Shown piece after piece: positions 7,645 to 15,899 of a stretch of DNA of 64,000 bases. Numbering within the stretch: the first letter of the stretch is position 1; every line of letters starts with the position of its first letter. A program made the position numbers and the translations under genes. The notes under the pieces are model-generated. The model was not told where the DNA came from. It worked only from the letters and a program-made list of their open reading frames with translations, and ran no database searches. The stretch spans positions 434,001 through 498,000 of the forward strand of contig NZ_FXTJ01000003.1 in NCBI RefSeq assembly GCF_900182545.1, given 5' to 3'. Origin of the DNA: Geodermatophilus aquaeductus. GTDB lineage: Bacteria; Actinomycetota; Actinomycetes; Mycobacteriales; Geodermatophilaceae.

Positions 7645-10047
7645 ATGTCCGGGAAGCCGCCCGACCTGCCGCGCCTGCTGCCGGCGACCGACGCCGGGGA
7701 CCGGGTGCAGGTCCAGCAGACCGCCTTCAGCCACGACGTGCTCGGACGCTTCGTGTGCAACAGCTGGGACGAGGTGGAGGCGAGCCTCGCCGACGGCGCG
7801 TTCCCCTTCGACGTCGTCGTGGTCGGTGCGGGGATGTTCGGCGGCTACTGCGCGGAGAAGCTCTACCGGCTCGGCACGGACGCCGGCCTGCGCGTCCTGG
7901 TCCTGGACGCCGGGGCGATGCTCCTGCCGGTGCACGTCCAGAACCTGCCGCAGCGGCTGGGCGGCTCCCTCGGCGGACCGCGGTACGCCCGGACCCGGGA
8001 CGACGGCACCGGCGTGCACAACGTCGTGTGGGGCCTGCCGTGGATCAGCAACGAACCCTCCCCGGGGCTGGCCCTCTGCCTGGGCGGGCGCTCCCTGTTC
8101 TGGGGCGGCTGGTCGCCGCGTCTCACCGGGACCGACCTGCAGCAGTGGCCGGCCGAGGTGCGGGAGTACCTGGCCGAGCACGGCGGGTACGACCGCACCG
8201 AGGTCGAGATCGGCACCGTGCCCGCCTGCGACTACATGCTGGCGACGAGCTTCCACGACGACCTCCTCACCGCGCTCCGGGTCGCCGTCGGGGGCGTACC
8301 GGGCCTCGCGACGGTGGAGGAGGCACCGCTCGCCGTGGTCGGCTCCGCACCGGCGTCGGGCCTGTTCGCCTACGACAAGTTCTCGTCGGCTCCCTTCCTC
8401 ATCGACGCCGTCCGCAACGACGCCGCCGAGAACACCGGGCAGGGCGACGTCTCCCGGCGGCTGTTCGTCGTGCCCCGCGCACACGTCCTCCGCCTCCGCC
8501 GTGACGGGGAGACGGTCACGGGTCTCGACGTGGCCCTGGAGGGACGCCCGGACCCGGTCCACGTGCCGGTGGCGGCCGGGAGCACGGTGGTCCTCGCCAA
8601 CGGCACCGTCGAGGCCACCCGGCTGGTGCTGGACTCCCTGGGGATCGGGGACCGGACGGCCGATCCGGACTCGCCGCGGCTGGGCAACCTGACGGTGCAC
8701 CTGCGGAGCAACATCACCGTCCGCGTCCGGCGGGCGGCCCTCGGGCTGCCCCCCGGACCACCCCCGGACGTGGAGACGACCGCGTTCCTCGTCCGCGGCC
8801 AGGGCTCCGCCGGCCGCCAGTTCCACCTGCAGGTCTCCGCGGCCGCCGTGGGCGGGATCGACCCCGAGCGCAACGTGTGGCAGCTGGTCCCGGACATCGA
8901 CCAGCTCGCGCAGATCCGCGCCAACCAGGACCCGGAGTGGATCACCCTCGTGTTCCGGTGCATGGGCGAGATGGAGGGCGACCGGAGCACCCCGCCCGAC
9001 CCGGCGAGGAGCTGGATCGACCTCAGCCCCGAGACCGACGAGCACGGGCAGCGCCGGGCCTACGTCCACCTCACGACGACGCCGGCGGACGAGACGCTCT
9101 GGCGGGAGATGGACCGGGCCGCCTTCGACCTCGCCGCCGTCCTCGCCGGGGGGCCGTCAGCGGCGGCGGCCAGCCTGGAGTACCTGCAGACGCGCGGCGG
9201 GCCGTTCGCCGGTGAGCGTCCCGCGCCGTCGGCGACCGGCCGCAGCTGGTGGCAGGACGGCCTGGGGACGACGCACCACGAGGCCGGCACGATGCCCATG
9301 GGCGACCCGGGTGCGTCCGTCACCGACGCCCGCGGCCGGCTCCACGGGCTGTCGAACGTGCAGGTCGTCGGGCCGGCGGTCTTCCCCACGCTCGGCTCGG
9401 CCAACCCGGCCCTGACCGGACTGGCGCTCGCCCGGCGCACGGCCGAGCTCCTCGTCGAGGACCGGACCGCCGCCCCGCCGCCCGGGTTCGAGCCGCTGTC
9501 GCGCGACCCCGCCGACTGGGCGCTGGTGGCGCGTCCGGGGACCTCCCCCGCGATGTGGCACCTGGGAGGGCTGCTGGAGACCGGAGGCGGCTACGGCCTC
9601 TACTACTACGTGGCGGAGGAGTTCGCCGACGCCGCCTTCTGGATCGAGTGGCGGGAGCTGGCCCGCGGCGACAACTCCGGGGTCTTCGTCCGCACGCCCG
9701 GCCCGGGCGGGCCCGACCCGCTGGGCCGGGCCGACGAGCAGGGCAACGAGATCCAGATCGACGACCTCGGTGCGGGCACCCCGCCCGGGCAGGCCGTCCA
9801 CGTCACGGGGGCCGTCTACGGACTGCAGGGCCCGACCGCGTGCGCGGCCCGTCCGCCGGGACGGTGGAACACCTTCCTCGTCGAGACCTCGGGACCGAGG
9901 ATCGCGGTCACCCTCAACGGGACGCCGGTCACCGACCACACGAGCACCCGGCGGCGCCAGGGGTTCTTCGCGCTCCAGGTCCACGGGCAGCCGAGCAGGG
10001 TCCAGTTCCGCGACCTGTGCGTCCGCCGCGGTCGGACGCCGGCCTGA
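7645..10047 (+). CDS. GMC oxidoreductase fused to a 3-keto-disaccharide hydrolase (DUF1080) domain
   Basis: 800 residues, ATG after AGGGGGACC. Residues 56-66 form the FAD-binding motif (DVVVVGAGMFG). The GMC C-terminal block lies near residues 545-595 (HHEAGTMPMGD, NVQVVGPAVFPTLGSANP) with the family's active-site His. From about residue 625 the sequence changes to a DUF1080-type lectin-like beta-sandwich: FWIEWRELARGDNSGVFVR, NEIQIDD, GAVYGLQGP, RPPGRWNTF, ITLNG-like AVTLNGTPV. GMC enzymes of the FAD glucoside-3-dehydrogenase type make 3-keto-glycosides, and DUF1080 proteins cleave them. One polypeptide may therefore oxidise and then cut a glycoside (inference). There is no signal peptide. 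It probably shares an operon with the secreted protein upstream. Confidence 0.85.
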   Translation: MSGKPPDLPRLLPATDAGDRVQVQQTAFSHDVLGRFVCNSWDEVEASLADGAFPFDVVVVGAGMFGGYCAEKLYRLGTDAGLRVLVLDAGAMLLPVHVQNLPQRLGGSLGGPRYARTRDDGTGVHNVVWGLPWISNEPSPGLALCLGGRSLFWGGWSPRLTGTDLQQWPAEVREYLAEHGGYDRTEVEIGTVPACDYMLATSFHDDLLTALRVAVGGVPGLATVEEAPLAVVGSAPASGLFAYDKFSSAPFLIDAVRNDAAENTGQGDVSRRLFVVPRAHVLRLRRDGETVTGLDVALEGRPDPVHVPVAAGSTVVLANGTVEATRLVLDSLGIGDRTADPDSPRLGNLTVHLRSNITVRVRRAALGLPPGPPPDVETTAFLVRGQGSAGRQFHLQVSAAAVGGIDPERNVWQLVPDIDQLAQIRANQDPEWITLVFRCMGEMEGDRSTPPDPARSWIDLSPETDEHGQRRAYVHLTTTPADETLWREMDRAAFDLAAVLAGGPSAAAASLEYLQTRGGPFAGERPAPSATGRSWWQDGLGTTHHEAGTMPMGDPGASVTDARGRLHGLSNVQVVGPAVFPTLGSANPALTGLALARRTAELLVEDRTAAPPPGFEPLSRDPADWALVARPGTSPAMWHLGGLLETGGGYGLYYYVAEEFADAAFWIEWRELARGDNSGVFVRTPGPGGPDPLGRADEQGNEIQIDDLGAGTPPGQAVHVTGAVYGLQGPTACAARPPGRWNTFLVETSGPRIAVTLNGTPVTDHTSTRRRQGFFALQVHGQPSRVQFRDLCVRRGRTPA

Positions 10048-10084
10048 GGCGGCCCGCTGGTCGGCGTGGGGCGGGGCGGGGCGC

Positions 10085-10939
10085 TCAGGACGTGGCGGTG
10101 CGCTCGTGGAGGCGCAGGCGGGCGAGCATGTCGCCGAACAGGAGCCGGACGTCGACGTCGGTGTAGACGCGGCGCTGCGGGGAGCCGGTCGTCGTCCACG
10201 TGCTCGACTCCTCGCCCAGGGCGGTGACGAGGACGGGTGGGCTGTCGCCCAGCGGCCACATGCCGCCGAGGGGAATCCAGTCGGGCAGGGGCAGCTCGAG
10301 GAAGCGCTGCCACAGCCACGACCCGACCCGGCCGCTGCCGGCGAGGTCGTGCTCGAGCTCGGCGACGGAGTACGCGCAGCGCCGGTAGGTCTCCAGCGGG
10401 AACTGCCGGACGGCGCGGTCGTTCCGGCCGAGGACCTGCTCGGCGGCCCGCGGGTCGGTGTCCCGGTTGTACTCGTACGCCTCCGGGTCGAGGGACCCGC
10501 CGACCCACACCAGGGTGAGGCGGGCGGCGATCCCCGGGGCCGCCTCCAGCGCCGCGGCGACGTTGGTCAGCGGGCCGGCGCACACCAGGAACAGCGGCAG
10601 GTCGTCGTCGCGGCGGGCCTCGGCGACGATCGCCTCCGACGCCGCCGACCGGCCGTCCGCCGTCCCGACGGCCGCCTCGGTCCCGGTGTGGACCGGCGGC
10701 CGCTGCGTCCCGCCGACGAGGTCGACGAGCTCCTGTGCCATGGCGGCGCCGCGCGCGGCGGTGCCGTCGACCTCGCCGAACACCGGGTTGAGGAAGGAAC
10801 TCGTCACCGCCGTCACCCGGTTGGCCGGGGACAGCAGGTGGTGGGCCAGCGCGACGAGACCGTCGGGGTCCCCCGCCCAGTCGTTGTCGACGACCACCCG
10901 GCACCGGGCGGCGACGGGCAGGTGCGTGCGTGCCGGCAC
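10085..10939 (-). CDS. Nucleoside hydrolase-like protein
   Basis: 284 residues from a GTG preceded by GGGAGGACC. The N-terminus VVVDNDWAGDPDGLVAL matches the Asp cluster that binds calcium in inosine-uridine nucleoside hydrolases (usual form DxDxGxDD). Further signatures are LFLVCAGPLTNVAAAL and an EYNRDTDPRAAEQVL block in place of the usual EFN..DPEAA. The second Asp spacing differs from the classical motif, so substrate and activity may have drifted. It is the last gene of a leftward run (13259 to 10085) with gaps of 16-51 bases, consistent with one operon. Confidence 0.8.
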   Translation of the reverse strand: MPARTHLPVAARCRVVVDNDWAGDPDGLVALAHHLLSPANRVTAVTSSFLNPVFGEVDGTAARGAAMAQELVDLVGGTQRPPVHTGTEAAVGTADGRSAASEAIVAEARRDDDLPLFLVCAGPLTNVAAALEAAPGIAARLTLVWVGGSLDPEAYEYNRDTDPRAAEQVLGRNDRAVRQFPLETYRRCAYSVAELEHDLAGSGRVGSWLWQRFLELPLPDWIPLGGMWPLGDSPPVLVTALGEESSTWTTTGSPQRRVYTDVDVRLLFGDMLARLRLHERTATS

Positions 10940-10955
10940 GGGGTCCTCCCGGGGA

Positions 10956-11651
10956 TCAGCGGCTGGACAGTGCGTACCCGGTGCCGTCGGGATCGGTCAT
11001 CAGCACCCGCCCGTCGCCGTCGGTGCCCACCCGGGTCGCCCCGAGCGCGACCAGCCGCTCCACCTCGGCCTCCGGGTCGCCGTCGGCCGCGAGGTCGAAG
11101 CGCCAGCGGTCCGTGTCCGACGACGGGGGAAAGGGCGGCCCGCCCCAGGTGACCTTCGGGCCGCCGTGCGGCGAGCGGATCGCCGTCTCCTCGTCCTGGT
11201 CCCACACCAGCGGCCAGCCCAGCGCCCGGCTCCAGAAGTACCCGACCGCCTGCGACCCGTCGCACGCCAGCGCGCCGACGAAGCCGCAGTCGGCGAGGAA
11301 GCTGTTGTCGGGCCCGACGACGCAGAACTCGTTGCCCTCCGGGTCGCCGAGCACCACGTGGTCCTCCTCGGGGAGCTGACCGACGTCGACGTGCCGGCCG
11401 CCCAGGTCCAGCGCCTGCGCCACCGTCCGCTCCTGGTCCTCCAGCGACGTGCTGGTCAGGTCGAAGTGCATGCGGTTCTGGCCGGTCTTCGGCTCCTGCG
11501 CCTGCACGAACCGGAGCCGGAAGCCGGTGTCGTCGGTCGGCACGAGCGTCGCGCCGTCGGCGGGATCCCAGCCCAGGACGCCGGCCCAGAAGCGCGCGAG
11601 CCGCTGCGGGTCGAGCGCGGCGACGGTGAGGGCGGCGAGGTCACAGGCCAT
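10956..11651 (-). CDS. VOC-family (glyoxalase/bleomycin-resistance fold) protein, two modules
   Basis: 231 residues made of two vicinal-oxygen-chelate modules. The first ends near LGDPEGNEFCVV, a typical strand-turn. The second runs from about residue 120 (ADCGFVGALACD) to MTDPDGTGYALSS. The short LDPQRLARFWAGVLGWDP opening is characteristic of actinobacterial VOC proteins of unknown substrate. Metal-ligand residues cannot be confirmed by eye. The ATG at 11651 lies 51 bases after the upstream hydrolase gene, and the next gene begins 16 bases downstream. Confidence 0.85.
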   Translation of the reverse strand: MACDLAALTVAALDPQRLARFWAGVLGWDPADGATLVPTDDTGFRLRFVQAQEPKTGQNRMHFDLTSTSLEDQERTVAQALDLGGRHVDVGQLPEEDHVVLGDPEGNEFCVVGPDNSFLADCGFVGALACDGSQAVGYFWSRALGWPLVWDQDEETAIRSPHGGPKVTWGGPPFPPSSDTDRWRFDLAADGDPEAEVERLVALGATRVGTDGDGRVLMTDPDGTGYALSSR

Positions 11652-11702
11652 GGGCTCCCCATCTCCGGTCCGCTGTCCCGGGGCGCGGGCAGCGCAGCGA
11701 CG

Positions 11703-12653
11703 CTAGGGCGTCCGCGGAGCGGGGTGCAACGCGGTTCCGGTCGTCGGCCGGGCGGCACCGAGGCGCTCGGCGAGCCAGGCGTCCCGGTCGTCGAGCGCGG
11801 CCCGTGCCATGCCGGTCGGGTGGCCGGTGAAGCCGTGCGGCGACTCCGGGTAGACGCGGAGGTCGACGTCGACTCCCGCCGCGGCGAGCCGGGCCGCCAT
11901 GACCAGATTGTCCTCGAGCAGGACGTCCAGCGCCCCCACGACGAGCAGTGCCGGCGGCAGACCGTGCAGGTCGCCGAAGACGGGCGACACGTCGGGGACG
12001 GTGCGGTCGGCCACGTGTCCGACGTAGGCCTCGAGGAAGTACTCGTCGGCGATCCGCCGGCCCGCCGGGGTCCGGCCGCTCAGGTCGTAGGTCCCGAACT
12101 GCAGGACGGCGCCGGCGAAGCGGTCGGCCAGGCCCCGGTCCCGGAGCCGGAGCAGCGTGGTCACCGCGAGCGTGGCGCCGGCCGACGTGCCGCCGATCGC
12201 CAGCGCGGTGGTGCCGAACCGGGCCCCGGCGGCGTCGAGGAGCCAGAGCGCGGCGGCCTCGCAGTCGTCGGGCGCGGCCGGCCAGGGGTCCTCGGGCGCG
12301 AGCCGGTGCTCCACGCCGACGACGGCGATCCCGAGTGCCTCGGCGAGGGCCGCGTCGCGCGCGTCCCCGCCCGCCGTGGCCCCGAGGGAGAAGCCGCCAC
12401 CGGGGACGTCGAGGTACACGCCGCGCACCGCCGAGCTGCCGGGCAGCGAGATCCGCACCGGGACCTCTCGTCCGGACGGGTCGACGACGACCTCCGCGGG
12501 GAGCGCAGGCGGGACCTGCTGGGCGCGTGCCTCCCGGAGCTCCTCGAGGGACGCGGGCCCTCGTCGCTCGCCGCGCGCGGCGTAGAACGCCCGGCTCTCC
12601 GGCACGTGCTGCGCCAGCCCCTCGGGGACCAGGCTCTCCAGTCCGACCTGCAC
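11703..12653 (-). CDS. Alpha/beta hydrolase of the hormone-sensitive lipase type
   Basis: 316 residues, GTG at 12653 after GGGGGAGCGC. Recognisable HSL/BD-FAE-type blocks: VYLDVPGGGFSLG (in the position of the HGGG oxyanion loop, first His replaced by Pro), VVGVEHRLAPEDPWPAAPDDC, nucleophile GGTSAGATLA, acid LDVLLEDN and His in YPESPHGFTG. The lost His in the HGGG loop is seen in some family members and does not by itself imply loss of activity. Likely an intracellular carboxylesterase; substrate unknown. Part of the 13259-10085 leftward run. Confidence 0.85.
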   Translation of the reverse strand: MQVGLESLVPEGLAQHVPESRAFYAARGERRGPASLEELREARAQQVPPALPAEVVVDPSGREVPVRISLPGSSAVRGVYLDVPGGGFSLGATAGGDARDAALAEALGIAVVGVEHRLAPEDPWPAAPDDCEAAALWLLDAAGARFGTTALAIGGTSAGATLAVTTLLRLRDRGLADRFAGAVLQFGTYDLSGRTPAGRRIADEYFLEAYVGHVADRTVPDVSPVFGDLHGLPPALLVVGALDVLLEDNLVMAARLAAAGVDVDLRVYPESPHGFTGHPTGMARAALDDRDAWLAERLGAARPTTGTALHPAPRTP

Positions 12654-12674
12654 GCGCTCCCCCGTCCGTCCGGC

Positions 12675-13259
12675 TCAGCCGTGCAGGGTGGGCCGGTAGA
12701 CGAGCTCCTGGATGCGGCCGTCGAGCGTCCGGGCCTCGAGCAGCTCCAGGTCGAAGTCGGCCGCGCCCGCGAAGATCGGGTCCACGCCGGTGCGGCCGGT
12801 GATGACGGGGAAGACCGACACCTGGACGCGGTCGACCAGCCCGGCGGCCATCAGCGCCCGGTTCATCGACAGGCTGCCGTGCGAGCGCAGCGGCACGTCG
12901 GACTCTGCCTTGAGGCGGGCGACGACGTCGACGGCGTCGCCGTGCTCCAGCGTCGCGTTGGGCCAGTCGAGGGGGCCCTCGAGCGTCGTCGACACCACCG
13001 TCGTCGGCATGGTCCTCATGCGGGTGTTGACCGGGTCGGTGACCGCGGAGTCCTCGGTGAGCGGGTCGAGCATCTGCACGAAGTCCCGGAACGTGTTCGC
13101 GCCGAGGACCATCCGCTGCTCGTGGTCGTACGAGGCGAGGCGGCGCTCGAGGAACTCGGGGCCCTGCTTGCCCCAGTACCCGCCCCAGTCGCCGCCCTCG
13201 CCGTAGGAGCCGAAGCCGTCGAGGCTGCAGAAGACGTCGAAGGTGTAGGTCGCGGTCAC
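12675..13259 (-). CDS. Dihydrofolate reductase-family protein (RibD C-terminal type)
   Basis: 194 residues from a GTG with GAGGAG upstream. It starts FDVFCSLDGFGSYGEGGDWGGYWGK, typical of the actinobacterial RibD_C/DHFR-like proteins, and continues with RMVLGANTFRDF, PTTVVSTTLEGPLDWPNATL, SHGSLSMNRALMAAGLVDRVQVSVFPV and a GRTGVDPIF loop. These proteins bind NADPH, but most have no known substrate and are not folate enzymes. First gene of the leftward run that continues with a hydrolase, a VOC protein and a nucleoside hydrolase. Confidence 0.88.
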   Translation of the reverse strand: MTATYTFDVFCSLDGFGSYGEGGDWGGYWGKQGPEFLERRLASYDHEQRMVLGANTFRDFVQMLDPLTEDSAVTDPVNTRMRTMPTTVVSTTLEGPLDWPNATLEHGDAVDVVARLKAESDVPLRSHGSLSMNRALMAAGLVDRVQVSVFPVITGRTGVDPIFAGAADFDLELLEARTLDGRIQELVYRPTLHG

Positions 13260-13434
13260 GGCGCTCTCCTCGGGGTGCTCGGTCGGCTGACCTTGAGACC
13301 GGTGACCGCGGCGGGACTCATCGCCGTCCGATCGGCGGGCTTCCGGTACCGCGACGTTCCGGCCGGCCTGCCCGGGGTAGTGGCAGCGCCCGGCCGTCCG
13401 GCCCCGGACGGCGACCCTCGAGCGGGAGGTCGGC

Positions 13435-13584
13435 ATGGCGGAGAAGAGCGGCAAGGGCAGCGCCACCGCGAAGAAGGCGAACGCCAAGGCGGAGAAGGAG
13501 GGGAAGAAGAACCCCCGGAAGAGCTCGGCCGCGCAGAGCGAGCTGGGCAAGAAGGGCGGGAAGAAGGGCGGGAAGAAGTCCTGA
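13435..13584 (+). CDS. Small Lys/Gly-rich basic protein, 49 aa
   Basis: A 49-codon frame with ATG after GGGAGGTCGGC. The product has about 18 lysines, few hydrophobic residues and ends GKKGGKKGGKKS. This is a disordered polycation that would bind nucleic acid or polyphosphate non-specifically. It resembles the basic tails of actinobacterial histone-like and stress proteins but matches no family I can name. Its AAG-rich codons keep third-position G, as in its neighbours. It stands alone between the divergent DHFR-like gene and the convergent methyltransferase. Confidence 0.65.
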   Translation: MAEKSGKGSATAKKANAKAEKEGKKNPRKSSAAQSELGKKGGKKGGKKS

Positions 13585-13615
13585 GCATGCGGGCACCGCG
13601 CCCCCCTGTCGCGAG

Positions 13616-14269
13616 TCAGCCCGGTCGCCGCGCGGCGAGCAGTACTTGCGGGTGGGCGGACACCCCCGCTGGCAGCCTCAGCTCGGCGACGGGCTCGAGA
13701 CCCGCGTCGGTCAGCATCCCGGCGACCTGCTCGGGCAGCCAGAGGTGCGTCGTCCAGGTCACCGGCACGCCGCCGTAGGCCTCGGTGCGCACCAGGTCCC
13801 CCTCCCCCACGTGCGTGCCGACCAGTACCTGACCACCGGGCACTAGCGCGTCGGCGAAGGACCGCAGCACGTCGGGCAGCACGTCGCGCGGGAGGTTGAA
13901 CAGCGACCACCAGCCCAGCACGCCGCCCAGCGACGCGTCCTCCAGCGCCAGCTCGGTGGCCGAGGCGACGTCGAACCGCAGCCCCGGGTGCAGCCGGCGC
14001 GCCTGCGCCACCATCGCCGGCGACAGGTCGACGCCCGCGACGTCGACTCCGAGCTGCGCCAGGTGGGCCGTCACGTGGCCGGGCCCGCAGCCCACGTCCA
14101 GCACCGGGCCCCGCTCCCGCACGTCCTCGGCGAAGGCGCCCAGGGCGGCCCGCAGCCACGGGTGGGCGTCGAGCCGGCCGGCTCCCATCGCGACGTAGCC
14201 GTCGGCGACCCGGTCGTAGGAGGCCCGGACGACGTCGAGGTCCGCGGGCCGGTCGATGCTCCGTCGCAC
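13616..14269 (-). CDS. Class I SAM-dependent methyltransferase
   Basis: 217 residues from a GTG at 14269. Rossmann methyltransferase motifs are in order: motif I VLDVGCGPGHVTAHL, motif II VAGVDLSPAMVAQARR, and the post-I acidic loop followed by VLGWWSLFNLP and the ALVPGGQVLVGTH strand. The overall pattern is that of Methyltransf_11/25 proteins acting on small molecules; the substrate is unknown. The gene lies 29 bases downstream of the membrane methyltransferase-like gene on the same strand, probably in the same transcript. Confidence 0.85.
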   Translation of the reverse strand: MRRSIDRPADLDVVRASYDRVADGYVAMGAGRLDAHPWLRAALGAFAEDVRERGPVLDVGCGPGHVTAHLAQLGVDVAGVDLSPAMVAQARRLHPGLRFDVASATELALEDASLGGVLGWWSLFNLPRDVLPDVLRSFADALVPGGQVLVGTHVGEGDLVRTEAYGGVPVTWTTHLWLPEQVAGMLTDAGLEPVAELRLPAGVSAHPQVLLAARRPG

Positions 14270-14298
14270 GCCGGGACAGTAGGTCCCGCACCCGGGCC

Positions 14299-14814
14299 TC
14301 AGCGGCTGCCGTGTCCGAGCGGCCCGGACCGCGACGGGAGCCGCGGGAGCCATCCCGGCACCGATGCCCGGTAGTCGTCGTAGGCCGGACCGAAGCGCTC
14401 GCGCAGCGTCGGCTCCTCGTACCAGCGGACGAAGGACGCGACGGCGACCCAGACGACGGCGGCGTACGGCACGAGGACCGCCTGCCCGAGGAGCAGTGCC
14501 TGGCCGAGGATGGCCGAGAGCACGGCCAGGTACATCGGGTTGCGCACGTAGCGGTAGAGGCCACCGACGACCAGGCGTTCGGTCGGCGCCGCCGGTGCCG
14601 GCGTGCCCGAGCCCTCGACGACGAAGCGGGCGAAGGAGGAGACGAGCAGCACCGCGGCCACGCCCGTCACCGCGCCGCCGACCCAGCGCAGCCCGGTGGG
14701 CACGTCGCCGGCCAGGCGCCAGCCGGTCAGGGCCCACGGCACCACCCCGGCGACGACGCCGGGTGCCGCGGCGAAGAACAGCGCCGTCGTGCCTGCTGCC
14801 GAGAGCGTGCGCAT
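14299..14814 (-). CDS. Isoprenylcysteine carboxyl methyltransferase-like membrane protein
   Basis: 171 residues with about four membrane helices. The diagnostic block is GLYRYVRNPMYLAVLSAILGQALL followed by FVRWYEEPTLRERFGPAYDDYRASVPGWLPR, which is the cofactor-binding and C-terminal signature of the ICMT/PEMT-like (DUF1295/NnrU-related) membrane methyltransferases. In bacteria the acceptor is usually unknown. The ATG at 14814 begins MRTLSAAGTTALFF. It is followed closely by the soluble methyltransferase gene. Confidence 0.85.
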   Translation of the reverse strand: MRTLSAAGTTALFFAAAPGVVAGVVPWALTGWRLAGDVPTGLRWVGGAVTGVAAVLLVSSFARFVVEGSGTPAPAAPTERLVVGGLYRYVRNPMYLAVLSAILGQALLLGQAVLVPYAAVVWVAVASFVRWYEEPTLRERFGPAYDDYRASVPGWLPRLPSRSGPLGHGSR

Positions 14815-15160
14815 CCGAGCCTCCCGCGCGCCGCCGCGCGAGGACAGGCTCGTCCACCGGCTGACGACACACAACCGCCACGGCGCTGTCGTCACGTCCG
14901 GGCTGCCCCGCCGCCCGGAGGCGTGGCCGTCGCCCTCGGTCAGGAGGACGCCTGTGCCTGCCTGCCCGTGCAGTGCGGCCCCCGGCCAGGGCCAGACCAC
15001 CGGGTCCTTGCGCAACGCGGCGTGGAGCTGCGCCGGTCCGAGTGCGGTGAGGGGGGCGTCGAGGAGCTGCCGATGACCTCGTTGCATCACGACCCGTGCC
15101 TGGTGCACAGCCGTTGGGTGTACCTGCGGAGAGCCGCTGCGCGGGCCAGGGCGTCGTGCC
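14815..15160. other. Gene-free stretch, nothing recognised
   Basis: Open frames cross this interval on both strands but lack codon-bias contrast, plausible starts or recognisable motifs. It may contain the promoter of the leftward methyltransferase pair near 14820-14880. I see no RNA gene or repeat. Confidence 0.4.
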
Positions 15161-15480
15161 CTACGGCTTGAAGACCGCGCCCCAGACCTGCCTCGCCGGC
15201 AGCGTCCCGTCGGAGGTGCGGTACTGCAGCCGGCGGAGCTGCATCTGCAGCTCGGGATCGCCGCGGACGACGTCGTTGCGCGTCAGGTGCATCGCGAAGG
15301 GACGGTCGGAGTCGCCGGTCGCGGCGTTGACGATGGCGAAGTAGCCCGGTTGCCGCGCCCGGCGCCGGCTGGACGATCCAGACCGTCGTCGGGTCGTCAC
15401 ACGGCTGTCCGTCGGGGGAACACGGTCGAGGGTGCTGGTCCCCGGTGCCCGTCGCGCCCGGGGTCGCGCCCCGGTCCGGG
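15161..15480 (-). pseudogene. Possible decayed small secreted or exported protein gene
   Basis: The 3' part reads as a plausible protein end (GYFAIVNAATGDSDRPFAMH, LQYRTSDGTLPARQVWGAVF, ending in TAG). Upstream protein-like sequence continues in the other minus frame (CSPDGQPCDDPTTVWIVQPAPG). Joining the two requires a one-base shift near 15345-15365. No start codon with a ribosome site is evident for a continuous gene. I do not recognise the family. Confidence 0.3.
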
Positions 15481-15692
15481 TACCTGGGAGGAGTGCACGC
15501 CGAGAGGCGACCGGTGCCGCTGCCGGGCGCCACCGGGGCGAGGGCCGGGCCGTGCGGGGTCCTCGTGGGACCCGGGGCCGGCCGGGGCGATTCACGGGTG
15601 CGACCGCCCCGCGGCGGGCGCGACCCTTACCCGGCGGGCATCGTGCTGGCACAGTGACGTCGGTCCGGCTTCGCCCCAGTCGGGAGGATCCG

Positions 15693-15899
15693 ATGGAGGT
15701 CACGACCCTGGCCGGCCTGCTCCGGGAGGCCGAGGAGCACCACGGGGCATACGAGGCCACGGCGCCGCCTCACCACTGGGCGGACTGGTACGCCCTCTAC
15801 ATCGTCGCCCGCGAGGAAGGCCGCACCCCGGCCCAGGCCGCCGCCAACGCCGGGAGCCGGGCCGCGGGGGCCCGCGGATCGGGGGGCGGTGACCCGTGA
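15693..15899 (+). CDS. Conserved small actinobacterial protein, 68 aa
   Basis: 68 residues, ATG after GGGAGGATCCG. The centre, HHGAYEATAPPHHWADWYALYIVAREEGRTPAQAA when read across, is a pattern I associate with small proteins encoded alone or appended to other domains in actinobacteria. The function is unknown. The stop overlaps the start of the following SDR-like gene by four bases (GTGA), so the pair is translationally coupled. The C-terminal Gly-rich tail may be dispensable. Confidence 0.7.
   Translation: MEVTTLAGLLREAEEHHGAYEATAPPHHWADWYALYIVAREEGRTPAQAAANAGSRAAGARGSGGGDP

Noticed and set aside
10458-13778. Long rightward open frame over the leftward enzyme operon
   Set aside because: It has no recognisable domain, while the opposite strand carries four well-supported enzymes.
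15161-15291. A 42-codon ORF starting at the ATG at 15291
   Set aside because: It has no ribosome site, and protein-like sequence continues upstream in the other frame, so I treat it as part of a decayed gene.
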